Source: Arabidopsis thaliana (lineage: Eukaryota > Streptophyta > Magnoliopsida > Brassicales > Brassicaceae). From it: 64,000 bases of DNA. The notes below the pieces were generated by a model. It saw nothing but the letters and a program-made list of their open reading frames with translations, did no database searches and was not told the DNA's origin. Below are positions 1-10,562 of this stretch, in pieces. A program made the position numbers and the translations under genes. Numbering within the stretch: the stretch's first letter is position 1; each line of letters opens with the position of its first letter. The DNA is taken from the NCBI RefSeq assembly GCF_000001735.4, contig NC_003074.8, positions 5,766,101 to 5,830,100 of the forward strand, written 5' to 3'.

Positions 1-232
1 AGTTAAAAGATTGGGCTTAATTCCATAGACAAGCCCTTTACCATAATATAGGAAATTAGTACAAAATACAACAAAATTGGAAAATTGGAACTGGAAAGAG
101 CTTTTGAAGGTCGCCGCATAAAAAAGTAACGTAACTTATTTGACTATATAACTCTAAATTAAAAAACCCTATTTTCTATGAAGTCAAAAAAAAAAAACCT
201 ATTTTCTACATCATCGAAACCTTGCTGAGACA

Positions 233-286
233 ATGACGAAGATATCCAATATTCCAATGGATTTGTTGGAGGAGATAAAGACGTAA
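233..286 (+). pseudogene. F-box gene remnant (first 17 codons only)
   Basis: A short open frame starts at the ATG at 233 and reads MTKISNIPMDLLEEIKT before a stop. It matches the beginning of the F-box gene at 633 (MTKMSKLPNDLLEEIL), and the leader just before the ATG also resembles that gene's leader. The remaining coding sequence is missing. About 85 bases further on (371-428) lies sequence resembling the 3' flank of the intact gene (1916-1970). The simplest reading is a tandem copy that has lost its interior. The start and flanking matches are directly visible; the deletion history is inferred. Confidence 0.7.
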
Positions 287-632
287 AGACCTAATAAAGA
301 CTTGTTTTTTGGGTTCTATAAAATATAACCTTTGTTATTTAGTGTTCGAGGTAAACAAGACTAAAGTCCTTCAATGCTCATGTAAAATAGAATCTGGCCA
401 AAGAATTATTGTTTCCTTAATTTTTACACTATAGTGGTTTAATTATACTAATTAGCCCATTAGGGAGTAAAAAGAATTATTGTTTCCTTTTCTTTTTTCA
501 CGGAAATAACTTTTGAAAGTTGGCATATAAAGTTGTTACCTAACTTATTTCTTGTCGATTAAAAAGATTAGGAAAGCGTGAGAGTAAAACCCTAAATTTC
601 TATTACATTGATCATCCTTGAGTGCTGAAACA

Positions 633-1730
633 ATGACAAAGATGTCCAAACTTCCGAATGATTTGTTGGAGGAGATACTCTCTAGAAGTCCACTGTATTC
701 TATGAGAGCAATACGATTGACTTGCAAAAAGTGGAACACTTTAGCCAAAGAAGAAAGCTTTACAAAGAAGCAACTCGTTCAAACAAAAGCTGCCAAGGAA
801 TTTATGGTGATCATGATGATGGATTCTAAGTTTTGTTTAATGAACATCAATCTCAACAAGGAAGAAGACGTTGAACCATCTATAAAGTGTAATGGTAAAA
901 TTATTAACCCAATCGGTATGTGTCGAGTCTATCATTGCGGTGGTTTGGTATGCATCACAAAAAGCTTCAGTAACACTAGAGATGTGGTTTGGAATCCGTA
1001 TTTGGGGCAAACTCGGTGGATCAAACCTAGAAGCCATCACGCATATATATATGCTATTGGATACGAGACGAAAAAATCGTGCCGCAGCTACAAAATTTTG
1101 AGTTCTGAACACAATTATATAAATATTGATGATGAACGTGTTGACTACGAAATCTATGAGTTAGACTCTAATTCATGGAGGGCTCTTGATGTCAATTCCA
1201 ATTGGGCGACAGCCTTTTATAAAATGGATGTCTCTGTGAAAGGAAATTCTTATACGTATACTGATTATAGGGGTGACTTCTTGATTTCTTTTGATTTTAC
1301 AACAGAGAGATTTGGACCGACTCTGCCTCTGCCGTTCCACTCTCGTTGTGGAGATATTGTGGCTCTCTCTAGTGTTAGAGAAGAGAAACTTGCAGTGTTA
1401 CTTCACCGCTGCAATATATCAAGGATGGAGATATGGATTACTAACAAGATTGAGCCCAACAATGTGTCGTGGGGAAAGTTGTTCTTAACAGTGGACATGA
1501 AACCACTCATTATTGATGATGGAATTTTCTTCATTGACGAGGAGAAGAAAGTAGTTGTGGTTTTTGATAAGGACAAAGAGATGAGAAACCGTATCACAGC
1601 TTACATCATTGGAGAGAATGGATACTTCAGAAAAGTGGATCTCGGAGATTCTGAAAGTTTTCCTGTTAGGTGCTCTTATGTACCAAGTTCAGTGGAAATC
1701 AAGCAACTGGCAAAAGGCAAAAGCAACTAG
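633..1730 (+). CDS. F-box / F-box-associated (FBA type 1) protein
   Basis: A single-exon gene of 365 codons. The first 45 residues form an F-box (SKLPNDLLEEILSRSP, then RAIRLTCKKWN), the part that binds SKP1/ASK in SCF ubiquitin ligases. The rest has FBA type 1 landmarks: CGGLVCI near 100, VVWNPYLGQTRWIK, an AIGYE...YKIL segment and YEIYELDSNSWRAL near 185. The FBA part is expected to choose the substrate; which substrate cannot be told. I chose the ATG at 633 because the eroded upstream copy preserves this ATG and not the in-frame ATG at 618, which would add five residues. Length and domain order suit this very large, fast-evolving Brassicaceae family. It may be At3g16880, by memory of gene order. 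Confidence 0.88.
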   Translation: MTKMSKLPNDLLEEILSRSPLYSMRAIRLTCKKWNTLAKEESFTKKQLVQTKAAKEFMVIMMMDSKFCLMNINLNKEEDVEPSIKCNGKIINPIGMCRVYHCGGLVCITKSFSNTRDVVWNPYLGQTRWIKPRSHHAYIYAIGYETKKSCRSYKILSSEHNYINIDDERVDYEIYELDSNSWRALDVNSNWATAFYKMDVSVKGNSYTYTDYRGDFLISFDFTTERFGPTLPLPFHSRCGDIVALSSVREEKLAVLLHRCNISRMEIWITNKIEPNNVSWGKLFLTVDMKPLIIDDGIFFIDEEKKVVVVFDKDKEMRNRITAYIIGENGYFRKVDLGDSESFPVRCSYVPSSVEIKQLAKGKSN

Positions 1731-2300
1731 TCCATTTACAATACCCAAATATTTGGTTCTTGCATTGTTTAATTACTACTACTCTTGCTTTGTCTTCTTT
1801 TCTCAGCTTCCTGATTCCTGAACAATATTGGTCTATTCTTAGTTCGTTTCTCATCTCTTACGTTGAAAAAAAGATTGTTAAGCATACTAGTTTGAGATCG
1901 AAACAACAAAATCATTCAATACTCATGTCCAATATAATCTGGCAAAACTGTTGTTTCCTAAACTGTTACACGGTAAGGGTATAAATTAGGGCCAAGGCTA
2001 TCTAGTGCTAAACATACAAAATCTTTTGCCTTTTGACTGTCAAGTACCAACCAACTGCCATTACTATTGCCGCCACTTTCTCGGACTCAGAAATATATAA
2101 AAGCTTTGATCAATCAAAAGAACAAAACTTAATACTCTGTTCTGCATTTTGCACTCATGTTCTGTTTCTCTTCCGTCTGCATCAAAGAGGCAACCCGTGG
2201 CAAAGATCGGGTTCTTTCTCAGACATTTCCAAATGAAACGAACCCACTTTTCCGGTTTCTAAGCCTTCATAGGATATTCACACTCTCGAGGATTCAATTT
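1731..2300. other. Intergenic, convergent 3' ends
   Basis: AT-rich sequence between the stop codons of the F-box gene and PPR40, which converge here. It should hold both 3' untranslated regions. The stretch 1916-1970 resembles 371-428 and supports the tandem duplication around the F-box gene. No further gene was seen. Confidence 0.5.
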
Positions 2301-4280
2301 CTATGAGGCTGACACGGTTTCTCTCGAGAGTCCACTTTTTCTTAGGTCAAGTTCTTCAACAAGACGCTTAGTATATGAATCTGGAACACATCCATGTCTT
2401 TCGATTGAACTGAACATCTCTCTTGCTTCACTCTCTCTTCCAGATTCACTTAGAGCTTTGATGAGAGTGCTATATGTAAAGTTATCTGGTTTCAAACCAA
2501 TTCTCAGCATTGTTTTAAGCAATTCCTCAGCCTTCTTAACCTTTCTCATCTTGCAAAAACTCTGAATAGTCGCATTGTACGCATAAAGGTCTGGACTTAA
2601 CCCGTTTTCCTTCATCTTCGCAAACAGCTTCACTGATCTATCGGTATCTCCGGTGGAACAACAGGAGCGAATCAAGATATTGTATGTGATCTCGTTTGGC
2701 TCAATACCCCATTCCAACATCTCCTTGAAACAGTCAAATGCATCTTTAATTTCTTTTGCTCTGCAAAGACAGTTTATGATCAAACTGAAAGTGATCACGT
2801 CTGGTTTGAAACCATGTACAAGAAGCTTCTCTAGCACGCCGTGAACCTTCTTTACATCACCCCTCACGCTATAACCGCTCAGAAAGGTATTGAAAGTTAC
2901 GAGATTCGGAGAAATACCTCTATCCTGCATCTCTGTTAAGAACATAGCTGCATTCTCTATGCGTCGAGCCTTGCAGAGACAGTCAATTACCGCATTATAA
3001 CTATATACACTTGATAGAAGCCCGTCAACACCCATTTGTTTCAGATACCGGTCACCTTCAGAGAACCTCTGAGCATTCAACAGAGCTTGAACTAACACAA
3101 GATAACCATTGAATCCTGGCTTAACTCCACGGCTGACAAAACCGTCAAATATCCTACAAGTCTCAACAAGATCATGCCCTTTTAGGAGACAACTCATCGC
3201 AGCATTGAATGTTGAGCTATCCGGAATATAACCTCTCTCACCTATCTTCCTCAAGAATTGACCAGTCTCTTTAGCCATTGAGTTGTTTGAAAGACAATAC
3301 AACACAGCATCGTAACCAACTCTTTGCAAGTTTGAGTCTTTCTCCATAAACCCAACCAAAACCTCAAACGCTTTACACGGCGGCAAGCAACGGAAAATCC
3401 CGTGTACGAAAGTTCTGATTGTAGCTTCATTAGGATTCAACTTTCTCACCCGCATCATCTCCAATTGCTTCAACGCCTCATCAACCCTCCCTGCTATCAA
3501 AAACCCGTCGATCAAAATCGTGTATGTGAACACATTGGGTCTATTCCCTTCCTGTTCCATCTGTTTAACCAATCGAATAGCTTCATCAACCACACCCTTC
3601 TTGCAAACACCATGTATAAGTATATTATAGGTAAACCGATCCGGTTTACAGCCATCACTACGCATCTGCTGAAACTTGAGGTAAGCCAAATCAAGTGAAT
3701 TAGACTTCACCAACGCATCAATCACAGCATTATAAAGCCTTGTACTTGGTTTCATTCCAAGAAAAGATATCTGAGCAAAAACATCATTACAGTACTTAGC
3801 TAAACCTAATCTTCCCCAGCTTCCGATCAAAACACACATCAATTCATCACTAATCCGATACCCTGAATCTCTAATCTCTTTAAGCAATTCCATAGACAAC
3901 AATAAGGGGCCTTTACGAAAAAGTGCGTTCCCTAGAACACTCTTCAGAGACTGATCCTTAGCGTAAACCGGGTCGAAGTTGGAGACCCAGAGGTAAAATC
4001 GCAGGGAGTGTAATGGGTTGTCTTGATTCTGCAAAACGCTGATGACGAATCGAGTGTTGAGACCAATTCGATGAGTGGTGAATTCTTGATTCAGTATCAA
4101 AAACCAATCTTTTCTCTCTATGACTTGCGAAATGTAACGCTGGTTCAGAGGATTGGTGGGTTTACCTGAAGAGTTTAGGGTTTTTGAGAGCTTAGGGTTT
4201 ACGGATGTGGAAGCGTTTAGTGATTTGGAAGCTGCTGCCGCCGTCGCTATTCTAGATGCTGAAGAAGCAAAGCCTCTCAT
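2301..4280 (-). CDS. PPR40: Mitochondrial pentatricopeptide repeat protein PPR40
   Basis: An intronless gene for 659 residues. The N-terminus is rich in Ser, Ala, Arg and Lys with no acidic residues in the first 25 positions, as in a mitochondrial presequence. From about residue 140 to 640 the protein is a run of 35-residue P-type PPR motifs, shown by repeats such as YNAVIDALVKSN, YNILIHGVCKKG, YTILIDGFLIAG, YNAVIDCLCKAR and YSTLIKALSESG. No E or DYW editing domain follows. PPR tracts bind RNA base by base. The Arabidopsis protein of this sequence, PPR40, has been linked to mitochondrial complex III function and to ABA and oxidative-stress responses (established knowledge). The identification rests on my recognition of the sequence and locus order; the PPR family call is certain. 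Confidence 0.92.
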   Translation of the reverse strand: MRGFASSASRIATAAAASKSLNASTSVNPKLSKTLNSSGKPTNPLNQRYISQVIERKDWFLILNQEFTTHRIGLNTRFVISVLQNQDNPLHSLRFYLWVSNFDPVYAKDQSLKSVLGNALFRKGPLLLSMELLKEIRDSGYRISDELMCVLIGSWGRLGLAKYCNDVFAQISFLGMKPSTRLYNAVIDALVKSNSLDLAYLKFQQMRSDGCKPDRFTYNILIHGVCKKGVVDEAIRLVKQMEQEGNRPNVFTYTILIDGFLIAGRVDEALKQLEMMRVRKLNPNEATIRTFVHGIFRCLPPCKAFEVLVGFMEKDSNLQRVGYDAVLYCLSNNSMAKETGQFLRKIGERGYIPDSSTFNAAMSCLLKGHDLVETCRIFDGFVSRGVKPGFNGYLVLVQALLNAQRFSEGDRYLKQMGVDGLLSSVYSYNAVIDCLCKARRIENAAMFLTEMQDRGISPNLVTFNTFLSGYSVRGDVKKVHGVLEKLLVHGFKPDVITFSLIINCLCRAKEIKDAFDCFKEMLEWGIEPNEITYNILIRSCCSTGDTDRSVKLFAKMKENGLSPDLYAYNATIQSFCKMRKVKKAEELLKTMLRIGLKPDNFTYSTLIKALSESGRESEAREMFSSIERHGCVPDSYTKRLVEELDLRKSGLSRETVSAS

Positions 4281-4921
4281 GTCGTGACCAGAACGGAGCT
4301 GAGTGCAAGTGAAACATTGATTTGGTCTCTAACCTCAAGACGATGTTTCCTAAACGACGCTGTTTAATACACCAATATCAATATGTGTTCGAATTTAATA
4401 ATTTTTTTTTTAGTTTCAGAATAAATTAAGAAAAAGTCATGACCAAAAAGATCATCTCCTTTGAAACAAACAAAAACAAAAGAATTTTGGTTGATCCTAA
4501 TGACTCTTCCATTGCCACCATGAAAATGAGGGTTTTCATTATAGTTTATCCATCTCTTGATTACTATGAATTTTAATTTTCTTGTAATAATTATATTTCT
4601 AAGTGATAATTTTCTAATTTCTATCTTAAATTGTAGCATTGACTAAATATTTCCATCTTCATCTTCAAAAATATATTATGATAATATTAAGTTATTGCTA
4701 ATGAGAGATGTAATAAAAAGAGTTGTGATGAAGTCATTATTATGCTATTTATGTATGATTAATAATATGTTATAAAAATTACTATTGCAATATATATAGT
4801 TTTCTTATATCATTGCATTTATTTATAAGAATAAGATACAAATCAAGTCCAATAACTTAGAGAAAATAAAGGCAACGCTAGAATCATCAATTTTGAGAGA
4901 AAATGGATTTATAAGTTTGTA
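4281..4921. other. Intergenic with a gene remnant
   Basis: The PPR40 promoter side is followed by a LURP-one-related remnant (4403-4560) and AT-rich sequence leading to the 3' end of the defensin-like gene. The stretch 4725-5060 has a diverged copy at 13405-13701. Confidence 0.5.
4403..4560 (+). pseudogene. LURP-one-related (LOR) gene remnant
   Basis: This stretch matches two separate parts of the intact LOR gene downstream. Positions 4403-4472 match its leader (about 5893-6004). Positions 4478-4550 match the end of its first exon and the start of its intron (about 6169-6238), including codons for RILVDPNDS and the MKM residues before the splice site. The roughly 160 bases in between, which encode most of exon 1, are absent here. 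No later exon is present. It is a non-functional partial copy. Confidence 0.75.
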
Positions 4922-5416
4922 TTACTTTTGACAACAACATTTCACTGGACATGGAATACAAGGAGAACCACACTGTCCACCTTTTTGAAAGCCAGCTCTA
5001 AGACAGTCCTTATTACATTCATCATTCCAGTAATCTTCGGAACACCTAATATTGCAGTTGTCAAAAGAGAAGCCTTCGATCCTTGCATCTACACAAGTCC
5101 ACATATATATCAAACATCATCAATACCAACATGTGTAAATTTTATATCATTCCAATAAAAAATAGTTATATAACATGTCCAAATAAAAGTTTTTAACGAA
5201 ACTTTTGAATTCATGTATAATATATATATAAACAAAAACGTGATCATAACGAATTCCAAATATTTAGATATATAGCCTTTGAAATGATCACTACTAAATT
5301 GCAAAATAGCTAAACCAAACTTTGAAAATACCTGAAGCCAAAACGTTGTTGTTAGGCAACGAAACTGCAAGTATTATTACAAGGAAACATGTCACCAAAG
5401 TTTTCGTACTACCCAT
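4922..5416 (-). CDS. Secreted defensin-like cysteine-rich peptide
   Basis: Two exons, 5332-5416 and 4922-5088, give 83 residues. Exon 1 encodes a signal peptide (MGSTKTLVTCFLVIILAV) and ends in phase 1; the intron has GT-AG ends. This layout, signal peptide in exon 1 and cysteine domain in exon 2, is standard for plant defensin-like genes. The mature part has ten cysteines, including a CxxxC pair (DNCNIRC), a second CxxxC pair (DECNKDC), GGQCGSPCIPC and a final CCC. That is more than the eight of classical plant defensins. A role in defence or pollen-pistil signalling is possible but not shown by the sequence. A fragment related to its 3' half lies at 13618-13701. Confidence 0.85.
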
Positions 5417-6005
5417 AATAAATTTTTCTATGAACTCTTTTGAGGTATTCAAATGTTTTTATTGTTTAGGATCTTAAGGATTGACTATTTATATATAACT
5501 TTTGGTCTTCAGTTTGTTTTATTACAATTAATTGATGATCCATTTTTGTTTCTCAAAGTTTTTTATTTTTGGCAAAAAAAATCATTTACATTTATGAATA
5601 TATAATTATTTACAATTAATAATCCTAAATGAGAACTTAAAAATTGAAAAAAGTGTGTGACACTTGTGAATATGGTCAAAGGTAATTTGTTGGATATGTT
5701 GTCATTATGTTCAATCAATATCTCAAGTTAAATGCGAGATTTTAATTTCATAATTCAATATTGGAAATTTTTTTTTTATAATTAGGTATATTATAAATTT
5801 TAACTGATTTCAAAATTGATATTGACAAAACAAATTGAAAGGAAAATTAAATATTATCTGTAAAGTCATTATTGTTTTTGTTAATAAATATTTTTTAGTT
5901 TCATAATAAATTAGGAAAAAGTCATGATGACCAAAAAGATCAATAAGTTGAAAGTTGATAAATGTCTTGTTTTTTTTTTAATCATCTTCTTTGAAACAAA
6001 CAACA
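5417..6005. other. Divergent AT-rich promoter region
   Basis: An intergenic stretch between the start of the defensin-like gene (minus) and the start of the LOR gene (plus). It is very AT-rich. The part at 5885-6000 is duplicated near 4403-4472. No other feature seen. Confidence 0.5.
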
Positions 6006-6749
6006 ATGGCAAAACAAGATCCCACTAGCAGCAACACGATGCTACCACTCGTAGGATCTGAGTTTGTTCGTCCACAGCCGTTAGATCTAACGATAACCGG
6101 AGATACAGTGAAGGACGCAACCGGGAACAAAGTGTTCAAAGTCAAAACGCCTCTCTTTGGTCTCCACAACAAAAGAATCTTGGTTGATCCTAATGACTCT
6201 CCCATTGTCACCATGAAAATGAAGGTTTTCATTATAGTTACTTGTTATTACCTCTTGATTTTTGTTTAGTTAATCGGTCGGATTTTTCTGAGTTGAATTT
6301 TCTTGGTTTATGCCTTGGATTTGAATGTGTAAAAAAGGTGACAAGTAAGCACGATCGATGGCAAGTGTATAGAGGAAGTGATTTAGATGATAAGATCTTC
6401 ACGGTTAAAAGATCTTCGACTGTTCAATTGAAGACAAGAGTTGAAGTATTCTTGAAACATAACCAGACCAGAGAATCGTCTTGTGATTTCACAATTAAAG
6501 GTCGGTTTATGAAACGTGCATGTACTATCTATGTCGCAGACTCTACCAAAATCATCGCTCAGGTATAAACAAACAAATAAATAAGTAATGCGATAAAAAT
6601 AACTCGAATAGATTACTTACACATATATTATACAGGTATATGAAGGACATGAGAGATTAGTGGCTACAATTTATCCTAATGTCGACTATGCTTTTATTGT
6701 TACACTTATCTTTATATTTGACCTCATTAATATGGGGACTGGGATCTGA
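6006..6749 (+). CDS. LURP-one-related (LOR / DUF567) protein
   Basis: Three exons, 6006-6224, 6338-6562 and 6636-6749, with clean GT-AG introns, give 185 residues. The protein has the LURP1-like beta-barrel pattern: an early LTITGDTVKDATGNKVFKVK strand pair, GLHNKRILVDPNDSPI, a WQVYRGSDLDDKIFTVKRSS segment, and C-terminal VYEGHERLVATIYPNVDYAF. This family is related to tubby C-terminal and scramblase folds. LURP1 itself is needed for basal defence against Hyaloperonospora, but most plant members have no known role. I infer at most a membrane- or nucleus-associated function. The length is typical. A truncated sister copy at 4403-4560 suggests local tandem duplication. Confidence 0.9.
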
Positions 6750-7130
6750 TAATAGTTTGAGCCTTGAAGGCAAGTGTTGACTTTTTATACCTTGTTTATT
6801 GTATGTGTATGACTCATGTGTGTTTTGCCAATGTTTGTTACGTGAAAGCACCATTGTTTTGAGTTGCTTAATGTGAGAAAAGCTGTTGCAAGAGTGTGTA
6901 AATCTTTCTGTGGACTTAATTAAGTATGGTTGTTTATACCATTGCTATTAGTATGTCAATCTTTATCGCTGTTATTAATCAAGAGTAAACGATTTATAAA
7001 CACAATGAAAGCGTTGAAAATAAAGAGAATATTTTCTGTTATCATTTGAAAGTTTACACACAAGGCAAAGTTCCGCAAAAACATACAACACATTATTTTC
7101 AAAATGTTGTTCTTAAAGCTTTATCACTTC
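6750..7130. other. Convergent intergenic region
   Basis: 3' flanks of the LOR gene and AAE7. No gene or strong repeat was seen. Confidence 0.45.
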
Positions 7131-9311
7131 CTATAACCTGCTTCTTGGTACTGGTCCCATCTCTTTGGCCTTGGTCCTCAGAATATGCTTCTGAATTTTT
7201 CCAGTTGCTGTCTTTGGTAACGGCCCAAACACCACTGACTTTGGGACCCAATATGCCGGAAGCTTCTCCCGGCAGAATTTCATTATATCCTGAGCCAACT
7301 TATTCTGGTCATGCTTCTCGTAATCGCTCTTAAGTGTCACAAACGCACACGGAGATTCTTGCCACCGCTCGTCTGGCCTGGCCACAACAGAGGCTTCAAG
7401 AACCGCGGGGTGATGGTACACTACGTTTTCGACTTCGACACTGCTGATATTCTCGCCCCCAGAGATTATAACGTCCTTTGACCTGTCCTTGATCTCGATA
7501 TAGTTGTCTGGGTGTTTCACTGCAATATCCCCCGAGTGGAACCACCCACCAGCAAATGTCTCTTTGTTCGCTTCCGGATTCTTTAGATAGCCTTTCATCA
7601 CCATATTCCCTCGGAAAACAATTTCTCCTGCGGTTTTTCCATCTGCAGGAACAGGTTTTCCGGTCTGAGTGTCAATGACATCAAGCTGCTCCATGCCAGT
7701 ATAGCGGACACCTTGGCGAGCATTGAGCTTGGCCTGCGTCTCAGGAGGGAGGGAATCCCACTCGGGTTTCCAAGCGCATACGGTGGAAGGACCATAAGTC
7801 TCGGAAAGCCCATAGGTGTGAGCGACTCGGAAGCCCTTCTGGTTCATGGAGAAGAGAACAGAAGGTGGAGGAGCAGCTCCTGCTGTCATGACATGGACTG
7901 TATGGGGAAGAGGAAGGATAGTGTCTTCTTTAGGAGCATTGACAATAGCGTTGAGGACCACAGGAGCTGCACAGAAATGAGTTACCTTGTATTTGGCTAT
8001 CATTGAATACACTTCCTTCGCCGTAACCTGAAACCAAAATTTAATCAGCTCTTCTTCTGATTTATGTGAACTTCTTTTCTTAAGTGAAAAGTAACTCTCT
8101 CAAGTACTACCTGACGGAGACAGATGCTTGTACCAGAGAGCACAGCAAGGGACCAAGGGAAACACCAACCGTTGCAATGAAACATAGGGAGAGTCCACAA
8201 GTAAACAGCACCATCTTGCATCCCCCAAATGAGAGGATTGCTCAAAGCCATTATATACGCACCTCGATGATGAAGCACCACTCCTTTCGGACTAGCAGTT
8301 GTTCCCGAGGTATAACCAAGAGCGATGCTCTGCCACTCATCAGCTGGTGGCTGCCACGGATAATTTGGATCTCCGGTTGCAAGAAAATCCTCATATTCTA
8401 TAGCTCCCTTCGACAAAGCCCGGTTAAGTGACTCAGGAGCACAGGTGTGATCACCAATGACGATTAAAAGCGGGCGTTTGAAGCTACTTCCAGCTTTCTC
8501 CTCCATAAGTCTCAAAGAATCCTCAGCCAGAGTAAAGAACTCCTGATCCACCATTATAACAGAGCTCTGCGAGTGACTAAGAAGAAAAGCGACTGTTGGG
8601 GCATTGAGACGGATGTTGACACAATTCAGAACAGCTCCACACATTGGTACTCCGAAATGAGCTTCGTACATTGCTGGGATGTTAGGTGCAATAATAGCCA
8701 CCTGAAACAATAATAACATTTCTGGTCTAGTGAAATTACTCAGATTGCAAGAAGACCAAACAACCAAACCAAAACATTGTTAATTAAAAAAAGTCAACAA
8801 ACATCAACATCACCAGTGCATCGATCAACAAGAATCATGCGAGAGCAATTAGTTTCAGAAACATTATGGTTAATATGTGATTAATACATAATCATGATGA
8901 TTCCCTAAAACAGATTCTTTATGAAATCGATTATAATCTCTGGTAAGTGGTTGATTACGAAAAATCTATAAGCAATTCCAAAATCTCTGGTAAGTGATTG
9001 TTCAAAATTTTGGAAATGAACATTTTAGCTAGAGTCGAAATGATAATTTGGAAGATAAATGAAAGATTAGGAAGAGAAAAAGCGAATACCGTTGAACCGG
9101 GACCGATTGATCGATCGGCGAGAGCGGAGGCGAGTCGGCGACACCGGTCATAAGTCTGGCGCCACGTGTACTCTCGCGATCCGTGAATCACAGATTTTCT
9201 GGTCGGATGAACCACGGCAGCCCTATCAAGGAACCAAAGCGGAGTCAACGCCGTGTAGTTGGCCGGAATCTTGGGAAGATCATCGATGTCACGCCACTTC
9301 GTTGCCGCCAT
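7131..9311 (-). CDS. AAE7: Acyl-activating enzyme 7, peroxisomal acetyl-CoA synthetase
   Basis: Three exons, 9090-9311, 8111-8701 and 7131-8027, all in phase 0, give 569 residues, the length I remember for AAE7 (ACN1). It makes acetyl-CoA (and other short acyl-CoAs) from acetate, CoA and ATP, feeding the glyoxylate cycle in seedlings. The AMP-binding signature YTSGTTASPKGV lies near residue 205, in exon 2. The adenylate-forming motifs FHSGDIAV and the following IKDRSKDVIISGGENIS lie in exon 3, and the late PKTATGKIQKHILR hinge/lysine motif is present near the end. The protein ends in SRL, a peroxisome targeting signal type 1. A G-box (CACGTG) lies at 9474-9479, about 165 bases upstream of the start. 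Confidence 0.95.
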
Positions 9312-9473
9312 ATCTGACTCTCTCGATTTGTTTAGGTTGTGTTTATTCAAATCTGGAGCAGTGAGTGGAGAATCCAATCACAAAGTCACAAACACGTTGT
9401 TGAAGTCGTAAAGGTTGGAGGAAAGCTTATATGGAGTGTGTGTGTATCGCCGTTTTGGGTGAGGTGTAATCGA

Positions 9474-9479
9474 CACGTG
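9474..9479. promoter_or_regulatory. G-box in the AAE7 promoter
   Basis: The palindrome CACGTG sits about 165 bases upstream of the AAE7 start codon, within the likely core promoter. It is the usual binding core for plant bZIP and bHLH factors. Its use here is inferred. Confidence 0.4.
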
Positions 9480-9712
9480 GCGTCTTCTGGTTTTTCCGGT
9501 TAGCGGACCGGAAATTATCTCAAATTAATTTGAACCGAACATTTTTGTGAGGTCGTCGATGCAATTTGAGGATCATGCTCTGACTGTTACTACAAATCTA
9601 CAATATTGTTCGACTAAATGGGAAAGATTACATTTTGTCATTTTCTATTCGATTATTTCAACATACCCAAAGAAGAATAAAGAGTAGTTCATTTTGTTTT
9701 GAAATAAATTTT

Positions 9713-9826
9713 GTTGGCCATTATAGGAAAACAATGGCAACAGAATCACGTTATTCTTGATAATATTGTTAGCCATTGAAGAATAACAATGGCAACAGTA
9801 TCATGTTTTACACGTCATTGATAATT
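9713..9826. repeat. Two-copy diverged tandem repeat with internal inverted repeat
   Basis: Copy 1 is 9713-9767 and copy 2 is 9768-9826. Both share the order GTTRGCCATT, ACAATGGCAACAG, ATCA and TTGATAAT. Within each copy GCCATT and AATGGC are inverted relative to each other, so each could fold into a small hairpin. Confidence 0.6.
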
Positions 9827-10562
9827 AAAGAATTTCTTGCCAATTTTGGCACTACACACCAAGAAAACATTTTTTCTATAACCTTATCCCAATCACATTA
9901 TTAAAATCACTTAAGATCTCTACTAGATTTGACCTGACTAGATCTGACCGTTCGTGAGAAAGCTACTTAAAATAAAATAAAGAAAGAATGACGTACGTAG
10001 ACCAAACTACTGTTATTTCTTGAATCCATTTACATGGCGTTTCTATACTTCTATCTTATCGACCTAACTTAATTGCTTCGAATGGTAGTCACATTCCTTT
10101 GGCCGGCCAGTTGCTGGAGCCTGGAAGTAGCTATTCACAGTATTAGCTTGTTTGTGTTTTTTTTTTATCAAACCGATAATCTCATTAACTCAAATTCTAT
10201 CAAAAGAGGAAGGATTACATCCAAACTAGAAGAAATTACAACCAACATAAAAACAATTATACGAAGTAATTAAGACAACCAAACGATGACTAAACTAGAG
10301 ATAAATAGACGATAACAATCATAAACATAGACCATAAAAAATTGCAAGACAACAATCTCAAAATCTTTTAGATCTTTGTCTTCTTGGTGTGCATGCAATA
10401 TATATTTATATTTTTTGAAAAGAAAATGGTGTGGAAAATATTGCAATCGTTCGTACGTATATTTTTACAAAATATTAAAACCAAGCCCATGCAAAACACA
10501 TATACACCAAAGTCAACTTTCTTTTTCAAAAGTCACCGAACCAGAGGTTATAAAACTTTCAC

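Larger units (their letters stand above)
9312..10562. other. Intergenic upstream of AAE7 and downstream of CTL2
   Basis: AT-rich sequence of 1.25 kb. It holds the AAE7 promoter with a G-box (9474-9479), a diverged tandem repeat at 9713-9826, and the CTL2 3' flank. No coding sequence was recognised. Confidence 0.5.

Noticed and set aside
4364-4639. A 91-codon minus-strand open frame over the LOR remnant
   Set aside because: It is antisense to a region explained by homology to the LOR gene, and has no family features.
10080-10300. Possible LINE or retroelement tail in the CTL2 3' flank
   Set aside because: Only a T run and plain AT-rich sequence were seen; no coding or terminal features.
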